From Patiria pectinifera (Eukaryota; Echinodermata; Asteroidea; Valvatida; Asterinidae): a stretch of 64,000 nt of DNA. The notes below the pieces were generated by a model. It saw only the letters and a list, made by a program, of their open reading frames with translations. It searched no databases and was not told the origin of the DNA. The stretch is taken from positions 29,650,197 through 29,714,196 of the forward strand of contig CM057149.1 of NCBI GenBank assembly GCA_029964075.1, in the 5' to 3' direction. Positions within the stretch are counted from its first letter, which is position 1; each line of letters begins with the position of its first letter. A program made the translations under genes and the position numbers. Below are positions 46,313 through 57,791 of this stretch, one piece after another.

Positions 46313-49300
46313 AACGCCGCATCATGAGACTTGAAAGTACAAAGATTCAGTGTTGCAATTGAGTCCCAAGTCAAATCTCAAGTTGTGAACCATAACAAAG
46401 GTATTCCGTTGTGATTGTCACCTACCCCCCCCCCCCCAATTGTGTCCCGACTTTTGAATCGACTTGTGACACATCTGCAAATCAAATTTGCTCTAGACTA
46501 AAACAAATACTGCCTTGATGCCATGTGAATTGACTTGCGATTTACTGATCATAGACTCGACTACAGCACCGCAAAGAATGAGGATTTTGAAAGGTTCCAA
46601 GTGAATCCGGTTGAATGTAAACATTTTGCAATTGTCACAGTCTGCAGGCTAGCATGAACTCTAAACAAAGAACTACATGTATTTGGGTTTCAAATGAAAG
46701 TTCATTGACAAGTAAAACTGATTCAAGAATTCTCATTTATTGGAAAAATGTATCTCTTTTTCTTTTCTATTTTCCAAGACAGGATATTAATAACATTAAT
46801 ATAACTGGGACTATATAATTGTGAAGCAACAATAATATTTACAAATGAAAAAGAAAATAATAATAATAACTGGCTCTCTGACAAATGTAACATGCATACC
46901 TTTCACCACTTACATTCAAACCTCTCCATTTAAAAGCAGATACATTGTACATTCATAAGGATTCTTAAAACAAAGTGTGTTTTTTTTTCAGAAATGGACA
47001 AGTTTCTCGGGCTGTTGTTGAAGAGGTATTGTTTATGATAGGTTGTAAAAAGCATCCCGTGAAAATAAACTTTAAACAATTTGGAAACAATTAGTTTGAT
47101 ATATATATAATATATGGCATACTGATATATACAACGCACTTTTGCAATAGATAATTACAGTTATATACAGAGAAAGGGTCTATGTTTCTTTGTGTGGAAT
47201 ATGAAATATTGAAAACATTGAAATATTGCTCTGCGAATATAGTTGTCGAAGTTGTTGCTTCAATAGTAAGATATCAGACCAATACGACAATAAAACAAGC
47301 TTTCAATTCTTGCATTTTTTTTAATTCAAATCCAAATTTGGCGTACACATTTCAATGAAGAAAAAATATTGAACCCATAACTTAACTTCAAGAATATGAA
47401 ATATTTCAACGAAGATTTGGTCTCTTTGTATCGGAAGAAGGTATTGTTGCCTTGGAGTTTTAATTCCAAACAAGAAAAAAATATGTGTACCAACAAAAAA
47501 TACAGCACAGTACGACTGACACGCCCATAAGCCGACAAGAATTTCCGTAGCATTTCTATTATAATATCGAATAATTTCAGGAATGTGTTAAATATTTGAC
47601 TATTATGTACACACTTCGGTTTTCAGATTTTTTTTCCTCACCCTATTCAGTTACTTTTTTAGACCCTGCATTTGACAAGAAGCACTGACTGACATAAACA
47701 CATTCTTGAAATAATTCACTTGTATATCCCCAAGGCGGGGAAAAAACCTTGTACCTCTTTACGATCCAACTCAATAAATCAATGAATATTTACATAAAAA
47801 CATCAAACAATTTGTACAAAATTGTATACATTTTTTCCCCTATGTTTCTCATCACCATGACAAGGTTGTGTTTTTAACGACTATTGCCTTCCACAGGGCC
47901 AATTTGCTACTAAATTTACGGGTTATCAAAAATTTTTAATTTTGGAGAAAGGATTGACGGATAAAGAATAGATCTAAAATTTGCATTTACAACGACTTCC
48001 CGTGGATTAAAATGTGTGTAAAAAACAGGGGCAATATGTAGGTAATTGTAAAAACCCATCAATAACAATAAAAGGGTCACCATTTCAGTAAAGCGAGGTA
48101 TCGTCTTGAAAAACAAACCAACTATAGTTGGGAATTACAAAATGGATTCAGTGTACCGGATTCTATCATTTATACAACACATGTACACCCTTCCGCAAAG
48201 TATTGGTGAATGAAAGAAAAAAGTTTAATGGTTTTTTTTTTAATTGGTCATTTGGTGTCAAGGCATTTCATCTAACAAGGTTCAAGTTTTTGGTTGAAGT
48301 TTGAAAAAATCTATATTACGCAGATATCTGAGTTGAAATCTGTTAAATTTGTTAATAAGTTTCCTGATGAGTAAATACCAACTTCTTTCAGTACTCTCTT
48401 ATTTCCAATGAGTAAAAAAAATCACTCTATCTGCCTGAAACTTAGTCTATGGAAAATTCACTTGCACACGAGCGTCTATGACATACACGCAGGTTCGGCG
48501 ATTAATTATGCAAAAACAAGACTGCTTCTTGACCTCCAGATTCTGACCATTCAGCAGGCGCCTTCTATCAGGTCTTTGGTAACCTGTTGTTGTATAACAA
48601 AAACATGGCAGCCAATGGACCAATCAACTACTCACGCCAAGTTTCTGCTGAAAACTGGCTGGCGTGTGGGGTCGCATAAAATTTGCATTCTCAGATATAG
48701 CAGAGGTTCGTAGTGCGGCTCTGCACACGTGAATGTCTGATCGTCAGACTACCTGAAACTAGGGACAACTTTTGAAATGAATAGACTGAGTTTCAAATCC
48801 AGTAATGTCTTTTTCCAAATCTGACACTCATTTTCCACTCAAAAACTTGTGTGATCCCCACTTTCTTGGCTGCTTGAATGACTCGGGCATGTCAGTGGCC
48901 TGGACCTTCAAATCCCTCCCAGCAACTTCAAACAGTTATGGGAAGATTTTTTGTATGCAAAAAGAGTACAACCCAGAAGTCACAGGGGCTTGATGCCCTG
49001 TTTGAGTGCCCTTGGCCTCCGGCTATATGGTAGATTTTTGGAGGATTTAGAAAGGCTTCCTGCCAAAAAAATATGCTTCAGGAGATGGGGGTAAATCTTC
49101 CAAGAATCGCATCACCTATTAACAACATACTTTGGTCTCTCACAAGGGTAAGTTTGGGGGGAAATTTTTAAAAATCCACAAAAATATAGACAGAGGATTT
49201 GAGAGTCACTGAGGGCCCCAGAGCAATGCAGGGTCTGTGATATTTTCCGTATTTGCCAAAAGGTACCCCTTAAGATAGCCATTTCTTTTGTTGTATATAA

Positions 49301-49677
49301 ACTTTTATAAGTAAAAACACCTTTGCGGTAAAACCTCAGGAATTCCCTAAAAGATTCTTTAAAATTCCCGAAATCAGGAAATGTCACCCCTGCAATATTG
49401 AATTCATGTTGTACACTCTTACACATACTAATACAAATATTCCATCTTTTTGTCGGTCGCACCACATATCGTAACATATTGTGTGCACAAAGTCCATAGA
49501 CAATCGGTCATTACAGGCAGCCTTCACGACTTCAGTCAGACTCCTGTTTTTGGTTTAGAGAAAAGTAAGTCAGTAACGATACCATGCAAATAATGAGGAA
49601 TTGCACAATCTGAATTTGGCGGACAACTCAAGCATTGTGCAGAGAGAGGAGTATTAATTTTTCAATCCCATTTCGTG

Positions 49678-52600
49678 TTACGTGGACATGACCGATGCTG
49701 GGTGAACCAGGCGGGGGGAGGATGGGGGCGACTGCCTGGCCGGTTCCATCACGTTCTTGATCTGCGGCCACTTGTCGCCCAGCGCCTTGGCAAAGTGGTC
49801 GTCCACGGAACCCGTGATCATGGTGACCACGCCGTCGGCGGAGCCGGTGGGCTTGGAGGCTCCGTAGTTCTCCTTGTAGTCCTTGCCGAGGCTGCGGCGA
49901 AAGTGCTCCTCGATTACGGGGTCACAGACACCTGGTTGAGAGGTTGACGGAGAAAAAAGGAAGGTGTCATTATTAGAATTCAACTCCTTGGCTAGGATGT
50001 TGTGTATAGACAAATCTGGCGGCAGCCATTTTCTGCAGTGGCACCAGGCACCGAGTCGCCTTTGGGGAGTAACGCACACACACTCCGGGCTCCTTCAACC
50101 AATAGGAATACCAAAATGCGCTTGCGCCTCATCTTTAAGAACGCATGCAGCATGCGCATGAGCGTAACACCACCGCAGTGAAAGTAAAGCTTTTAATTCT
50201 GGTCGCCAGATTCTACTATAGCACAGAAATCGTAAAACTTCTATGTAAAGTATTGTAAACAGCTAAAGGTCTTCTAAAGATTTGATCACCCTTGAAATGA
50301 TGCAGATTTATTTGCAAATTGGACGACAATGCTTTTTTGTGGTGAAGAAAGTCTCTTGCCAAATTATCGGCTAAAAATGTTTTGTTATTCATTTGAAATT
50401 ATTTTTTTGAGGAAACAGCGTAATTGTTGACACCAAACCAAAAACTATAGATTTCAATCACTTATGCACATGTTAGCATCTTCACTGACAAGATCTTCCA
50501 AAATGAAATCTAAACCCTAACCTTTACAGATCCTTGAAAAATCCCATATATACATGTAGTTTTTACATAAGAAGGATTTTGAAGGATTGAGGAATTGTTC
50601 ATCTTATGGGCTCCATGCACAAGTATCTCCTCAATCAGTACAAAAGGAGAGTTGGGGAAGACCATGGACTGGGAGTGACAGTAGAATGCATTGCTGATAA
50701 CACCTGATGCTCACGCCAAGACACTACAGTTTTGTGCACATTGAGAATAAAATGAATTGTACGTACATGTGGAAACAGTACGAGTACACAGCGCAGGGCC
50801 GTATCATAAGTCCGACGCCTCATAGGTCCGACGCTTCATAAGTCCCAAATTTCGGACTTATGAGGCGTTGGATTTATGAGGCATACAATTTATTTATTAC
50901 GCCTCATAGGTCCGACGCCTCATAAGTCCGACGCCTCATAAGTCCGACGTCGGAAAAACGAGGCGTTTAATTTGTCGGACCTACGAGGCGTTAGAGTAAT
51001 GAGCCGTCGGAGCTATGAGGCGTCGGACTTATGGGCCTTTATTTGGTTAGGGGATGTGATTTTGTCGGACTTATCAGGAGTCGGACCTATGAGGCGTCGG
51101 ACTTATGAGCGGACCCCCACAGCGCGTCCAACCCATGGGCCAATGAAAGTGGTCAAAAAGCGCCCTCTTCGAGCACATGTATAGTCCACAGGACTAAATG
51201 TCTTGTTAGTTTTATGTACAAAAATGTGCCGCAGTGGCACTTTGGAGGATTTTGGAACTGATCCAGATGCATGTAGGTATGCATAACGCTCATTACACTA
51301 ACAATAACTTCATGAAAACAAATTCACTGTGTTTGATTGTTTGTGCACAAAGACCTAGCCAGATGTGGCAGATGTTTTGTAAAACTCCTCACATTCATGT
51401 TTGTATGTACAAGTAATTCACTGCGAGCACATGGAAAGACTTATGTTTGCCATTGTCCTGGCCACCCCCCCCCCCAAGAAAAGGTCACATATCTAGGGTC
51501 AAGTTCTGCATGCAAATGTGAGGAAAACTAATAAATCATATCTGCTGAGGCCACTCCATCAGACATCTGAATGGCACACCGGAGGGCTCGCAAATGCTGG
51601 GAACTTCATCCAATTGCTACGCTTTGGAATGCCAATGAAAAAGAACAGATTTCTGTCCTTTGCTTTCAAGTTAATCTGATCAGACATTCTTTTTTTTATT
51701 TTTCATTGACTAAAGGGCCTTGTGATGAAAATCTTATAATACCGGTAGATTGTCCTGGCGAATCTAATATTGTAAATTAACTTCAGATAATGACAGTACA
51801 CACGTATATGTGAATGGTAGTTTTTGTTGTGTCCTTTTCCTTTTTAGTTATCTTAAATAACATTAATAACTTGAAAAACTCTTAATTTCTACGGTTAGAT
51901 GAAATGCAATTTCTTTGTGTTCCCAAGAAAAATGCTGACTTTTATTGGATGATAACAAAAGTCTCTAAAAAAAAAATAAGAACATTTCAAATTCAGCCCC
52001 TTCAAAACTGTAATCAGCTGAATTTCTTTTCTTTCTCTCATGAAGATTTAATTTTATCAATAATTTGTTGGTAATTAAATGCCAATACAGTCGAATCCAA
52101 ACAAATGAATCAAATTTAAATCGAAATTGATAATTTGGTATTATTGTGAAATTACCAGGATCCGGATAATGTCTGCTTTTGCTTACACTTACCTATTGAA
52201 ATTTCTCGGCGATGGCAGTTTGTTGGATGTGTAGACGTGGACGACGTCGTGAAACCGTTGGTCCTTCCGAAGGTCTGGCTGTTTGCGCTACAGTGCCCAT
52301 CCCGAACAGCGCCCTCTCTCGGCTGCGATGGGGCACAGGTGATGACAGAGGGCCGGACCTGCTGCGCCTCCTTGCCACTGCCAGACGGGGTGGGGAGGTG
52401 GGTGGGGGACGGGGTGAGGTGCGAGGTGCTGGGGGTGGGGAGGGCAGGATTGACCTCCGGGACGCCCACGTCGTTGTCTTCTAACCTCATGGTCGTGATT
52501 TCCCTGCAAATACAAAACAAAATTAAACACTCTTTTAGGCTAACATTGAAAACTGTTCGAACTGTTGTGTTAAGTAGTTCTTTTAAGAGAGATTTATGGT

Positions 52601-55600
52601 GCTATCACAAAGTTCCCATCAAAACCCAATATGACTGAGTTATTTGAGCCATGCCAATGGCTTGTCAAAGGTTCATCTACAAGAACAGGATTAAATTTCC
52701 AACGAAAACTGAAAGTTCTCTGCTGTAGATTTTGTTGACCTACTAAAATGCGAAGTATTCACCACCGATGGTTGCGATTAAATCGGTCTCTTGCCCCCTG
52801 GCAACAGGACCCCAACAACTGCATGATTAATCGGTCCATTATCAGTCTTTTTCGACCAACGACCTCTTTTACCTTCTCACAAGACAGAAGCTGACAAATT
52901 ATATGACAGGTGATGGACACTGTATGAGATTCACATGTCTGTTCATACTCTCAGCGGGCGAATGGGTAACAAATAGGACGACAGATTTTTCACATCAAAC
53001 CACATTCAGCTCAGAAGTCATGTTTGATGGGAAACAACGCACGCAAAATGTGCTGGTTAAGCAGAATGCCTGCATTCTCAAAGCCTCAACTCTACTGCAG
53101 GCCTAGTTGTTACTTCGTGTTTGAACTTTTTGATGCGACGAAACTCTTTGCGGACACTTTGACTGGGTGTAAACAGTTTTTGAGTGCACCGAAATGTTTT
53201 TCGGCAGTTATCAAGCCAGGCTCAATGACTTAAGATATTGCGTAAGAAGTTTAACAAAACCTTATCCTAACCCTTTCTCAACCCATTTAATTTTAGAACT
53301 TTCCACTGTCACAGTAAAAGAGAAACAGAAGACAGATCCATAACAAGTGAAGACTTTATTTCCAGAACGTGATATATCCATTTGAGAAAAAAAAATTGAA
53401 ACTTTAAGAATGAAAAAAAAGTATAACAGCTGTTTCTAAACTTCATTTCTCACTTTACTGTATTCTTAAATTGTGTTGATCTACATTACAGCTGTCAAAA
53501 CGGACTTTGGGCAACCAGGACAGCGCCCGGGATTCTACAAGGTTACAAAATGTACAAACTGAAGTTTATCGCATTTTGAAACAAACTCTTCATGTATTTT
53601 TGCAACCAAAATGGAAAACAACAAAGGGTGTCCAATACCATTCAAATTCAAAACTGACCACCGTGACAAATCTCTCTGGAAAAAAGGACCATTCCACATG
53701 GAAGTCCCGAGGCACAACCATATAAACTTTTGACGCAGTGTGCCACCACATGTTCAAGCCGGCCTGGATGGTATGCAAAGACGTCATATCTCATTTCACG
53801 GCCCTTCCACAAAGCTCTCCCAACAGAATGCCTTCACAAAGTAGAATTTCAGTTGACCATGAATCAACTTGGCTGACGGGAACACGCTCAATTGAAAATC
53901 TCAACCCCCCCCCCCCCCCCTCACCAGAGAGTTGCAAGTTGTTATTCCACGGACCGCGTGTCCACCAATGATTCAAATTTCTCCATTCTGGCAGAGTCTG
54001 AAATATGAGCGTGGTATGAGGGGCTTGGCCATTAGTGCATAGCTGGCATAGCTCGCCGCCTAGAACTTGTTGATACGTGACGGGCGTGCAGTTTGGAGTA
54101 GACGTCGCCGAGGTACGTGTAACTCCAGCCCTCCATCGAGAGAAGAATTTGTTACAAATATTTACACCCGGCGAATCCTTTTTCAGATCCTGGAGTTAAT
54201 GTGTAACTCCTTAATAATTTGATCATTGTTTATACTCCACATGGATTCTGATTGAGAATTTTTTTAAAAATTGTTTTGAATAAACGGAACAAGTACCAGT
54301 ATGGATGAAATCAAAGATGTGGCTTTCAAGCTTTATATCACAGTTTATCTAACTGCAGAATTTCAAGCAGACCCAGGTGAAAAAGTAGGAGAACAGTATG
54401 ATCAAACATTTTTTTTTTGGAAATTGACAAAAGTTGGATTTTGGAGAACAAAATCAGTAAAAAAGTAGGACTTTTGCTGGCTTTCAGGAGTAGTTTTCAT
54501 TGGAACTCACTCATGTCCATAGCATCATAAGCCTCATTTGGCATGCTCTGTACTCACAACATTGTGCTCCATCCACAACTAAGTTCTGGGAAGTACAGTT
54601 GCAGTACTCCTGTGCACCCAAGCCCTTCATTGTGTGATTTACATATGACAGTGTGTAACACTGTTACGAAAAATTATCAAGAGATTTCATTTTTCAGAGT
54701 TGGGAGACAAAAGAAGGAGGAAAAATAGCAATGTCAAGAAAAAAGTAGGAAAAGTAGGAATACTTGAAAGCCTGAAATTGGTAACTGCATAGTTGCAAAC
54801 ATCTGGATCATATTTACCAACTCGGTATTGGCTGAAACGGTTTGTTTCAAAAGCATGTCTCATATGTTTTTGCACAAATAGTTTTCTTTGTGACAAAAAA
54901 AGACAACTCTTCAGTTAACTGCAGGTAATTGTGCATGAATTTTAACTGTACGTATGTACGTACATGTAGATATGCAAGCTTAAAAAGACCTTTTTTTTCT
55001 AGTCAATAGGCCTACATGTATGTTTAAGTTGCGGAGTTTAATGGATAAGCCGTCTCCCAGAATGCATCATAAGTAATATTGCACCCTCACAGCTCATTAG
55101 GCCTACTCCTGTTCATGATGCCATAAGATTAGTTTTCTGCACCAGTTTGAGAGTGCAACAAGTTCTCATGCTCACTGGTACACATTCACACAGGAGAGAG
55201 GTAATTGCTGTAAAGTGTCAAGCCCAAGAACACAAACATCGCGACCCCTATTAAGGTTGAAATCCACATAGCATCGTTTATAAATCCGATGCCTTAACAG
55301 TTTGCTGACAAGAAAATATTAAAAGGAACATACTAAATGAATTTGAAGGGGGAAAAAAAGCTTTGCAGTTGCAAGTAGGCCTACTGTACTGCAAAGATAC
55401 CTTTTGAAATACCGAAGTTGCCAACACACAAATGAAAAAGACGGGGGAAAAAAAGCCGCACTTATGGGTGCTATATCATGTCTAATCATGAACCAGGAGG
55501 AATTCTTATGCCCGCCCTTATCTCCTTATTGATATCACATAAAACATACCACTCCACTTCTTCAAACAAAGATATCGCACAAATATGCCAGGCTTGCCGG

Positions 55601-57791
55601 CCAAATATTTAGTCTTCAATTAAACAAGATAGCGGGAGTGGAGGGCCATCCTACTAGGCTGGTGGGGTTCTGCATTGGGAAAACAGTTCCTGGCAAACAT
55701 GACGATACGAGGGGCCATCAATTGCCACATGTGTGTCCACAAATGTAGACAGAATGCTCGTCTTGTGTGATGATTCTTTGTGATGTTGGGAATAATTGTT
55801 CATGTATGTTTAAAGGGAAGATATAACATTGGCAAACATAAAAAAATGAAATGATCACATTATCACGAAATACCTTACGGAATTGTTAGGGAATGACAGT
55901 TTAAAGCATCCTGTAAAATTGTGGCTCCTGGTGTGCTGACATTTTCAAGAAAAAGTGTATTTTTTCAACGCTGGTCGGCCGATCAGCATTGGAACAAACT
56001 GGCTTTTTTTCAAAAACTGTTCCTAATTTTCATATCGCATTTTTTTTGCATTTAATTACACACCTGTGAAGGGGTACAAGCCTGCTAGACTGATTCTTTG
56101 ACCTTACAATTCCCAGAAGTCTAATAATTGCTCTGTTTCATTTTAAGTGGGGTCAGGGAACCAGACTACAAGAACATGCTGGGTTTTCTTGGTTTTTTTC
56201 AGCATCTACAAGCCCAAAATGTGAAACAAGTCAGTTTGACAATATTTGCGATTACATACTAATCCTCCAAATCCATTGATTTCTGAAAATTGCAGCAAAA
56301 GTAAATGTTGTACATTCCCTTTATCCCTAACCTTTACCATGTCCATCAAAATCCATCCCCTCATTTTGGGGGATTTTGGCAGATAAGCCATGTGCACTAA
56401 GTCCATCAAAATCCACCAGCACCAACGGATTTGGTCCTGAGGCATTATGTGAAGCAGAGTAAGTGATGGATTTTGACAGGCATGGTCTTCTACTTAATCA
56501 ACCAAAGTAGGGAGTTAGGGTTAACCATAAAAATAACAACTTTGATGTCATGAAATCAGCAATCGATTTGCACCAAAAAATTCTCAACATATATTATAAT
56601 TTTTTGTTTAAGTGGATGATGCCAAAAAAGGCAGAATGCATCTGTTGTCCGAAAGGACTCTTGACAGAGAAAAAATGACTAGGAAGGAGATAAGAGATCC
56701 AGCTTGCTGATGAAGCTCTTGAGAGGATGATGGGAAGTACGATTGTGGCAGAGAGTTCCACAATTCGGATGCGAGGACAATGAAGGATGATGAGTGCGAT
56801 ACAGTGCGGGACTTAGGTATTGAGACTGTAAAAGGGTGAGCATTGGTGGCAGATCTCGTAGAATAAATAATGTGTGAGATTTGGGCATGATAGATTTGGT
56901 ATTAAATTTTCTAATGTTACTCCGTTCTCTTTCCTGCTGAATTGGAAAAAAAAATTGGTCCTACACGTACATGTAGGTTTTATTGTTTAATTTCACAAAC
57001 ACTTAACCTGACATACCAGTGCAGTGCGTTAAATGACGTTAAATGTAGTGGTGGGATTTAAATCTGGATTTTTAATAATTTGGTTTGAATTCCACTATTC
57101 GGTTATGATTTTTGGACACCGGATATTCGAAACCACCCTTCACAAATGAAGCCTTCCATTTTTTTGTGACACAGGCTAAAAGAAAACAACCGGAACATCC
57201 CCCAACTTGTTCCATAATCTCCGATGGTAACTGCTTTCACTTGCTAGTGGTATTCTTGGTTCAGGAATAGCTTGCCCATTCGTCTGATAAGAGAGTTCCC
57301 ATACATTTTTTTCAACGTTACAACTCTGAAGTGTTTTTATAAAGGCCCAGTGGTCATTGAATCCTGCAAACTGTACCCAATCACTGGGAGGGCATTTCAT
57401 GCGGCACCTCACTCGTCATTTCTGTTGGCATGATTGCAAGCTGGATGAGAACGCCTGATGAAACCATTATTCGATTTTAAAAAATAATGGGATAAACAGA
57501 TTTTGAAATCTTTGATTTCTCCCACCACTAGTTAAATGCACAATCTGTTCAAATTTCATCAAATATCAAATACTAACGTTTGCGTTCCGGCGCACCGCGT
57601 GGATACCGCTGCCGCCGTCGTGTCCATCATGCTTGCCGCAGCCGTCCTGCTGCCCACATTGCGCAGCTCGTCAAACCGCAGGACCTGGGCCAGCTCTCGC
57701 CTCTCCGTGCTGCGTCGCTGTCTGTTGACGCGGGACGGCAGCTCCTTGGAGGCTTCCGATCTGAGATCTTCGCTCCGTAACACCGCATTAC
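49678..57791 (-). CDS. VGLL4: VGLL4-type TEAD cofactor, three C-terminal exons (5' end not found)
   Basis: Exons in transcript order: 57578-57791, 52193-52503 and 49678-49931 (stop). Borders are GT-AG and phases agree (AC+G, then G+GT), giving about 259 residues. VGLL4 proteins have no enzyme activity; they bind TEAD transcription factors in the nucleus through two TDU motifs and oppose YAP/TAZ (Yorkie). Both motifs are clear in the last exon: DPVIEEHFRRSLGKDYKE and SVDDHFAKALGDKW. The middle exon carries RPSVITCAP, a conserved VGLL4 phrase. The first exon here opens NAVLRSE, comparable to EAALRGE in vertebrate VGLL4. The Ser/Thr/Pro-rich linkers are poorly conserved. The N-terminal exon must lie above 57.8 kb or outside the window. 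The gene faces ATG7 tail to tail. Confidence 0.92.
50512..50596. repeat. AACCCTAACC-type hairpin
   Basis: TAAACCCTAACCTTTACAG, GATCCTTGAAAAATCC, a 30-bp AT-rich loop, then GAAGGATTTTGAAGGATTG. AAAATCC and ATCCTT pair with GGATTTT and AAGGAT. VGLL4 intron between its last two exons. Confidence 0.45.
50605..51183 (-). mobile_element. TATGGGCTC-family element, copy 4, interrupted
   Basis: It opens TATGGGCTCCATGCAC and continues with GGAGAGTTGGGGAAGACCA, matching the reverse strand of the 38-kb copy. It resumes after the insert as CATGGGCCAATGAAAG and AGCGCCCTCTTCG, which correspond to the other end of the 35-kb copy. Confidence 0.65.
50795..51117. mobile_element. hAT-like element built from a 16-nt unit in both orientations
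   Basis: A perfect 8-bp duplication, CACAGCGC, flanks it (50787-50794 and 51118-51125). The inverted ends read AGGGCCGTATCATAAGTCC and GGGGTCCGCTCATAAGTCC. Almost the whole 323 bp consists of variants of GTCCGACGCCTCATAA: forward in the left third, both orientations in the middle, and reverse on the right. No coding capacity. Confidence 0.88.
55814..56320. mobile_element. Kolobok-like miniature element, copy 2
   Basis: TTAA on the left and TTAT on the right. Ends AGGGAAGATATAACATTGGC and AGGGAATGTACAACATTTAC. The hairpin TCAACGCTGGTCGGCC/GATCAGCATTGG has lost some pairs. VGLL4 intron. Confidence 0.8.
56325..56535. repeat. CCCTAACC inverted repeat with TCCATCAAAATCC arms
   Basis: The left part reads CCCTAACCTTTACCATGTCC then ATCAAAATCCATC. 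The right part has GATGGATTTTGACAGGCATG and ends GGGAGTTAGGGTTAACC. The two halves form an inverted repeat of about 200 bp and link the hairpin set to a possible transposon. It abuts the TTAA element on its left. Confidence 0.55.

Larger units (their letters stand above)
39908..49677. other. convergent intergenic region, ATG7 / VGLL4 3' sides
   Basis: No coding region is supported. The left part should hold the ATG7 3' untranslated region; an AATAAA at 40803-40808 is a candidate signal. The right part, up to 49677, should hold the VGLL4 3' untranslated region on the minus strand; it is AT-rich, and reverse AATAAA hexamers occur, for example near 46736. Between them lie a second foldback repeat copy (41.14 kb), a SINE tail, a partial Kolobok-like end, a 37-bp-type tandem array and hairpin-set members at 45.36 and 46.25 kb. 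Confidence 0.55.

Noticed and set aside
49675-49947. Plus-strand frame of 90 residues
   Set aside because: It is the antisense of the VGLL4 exon that carries both TDU motifs.
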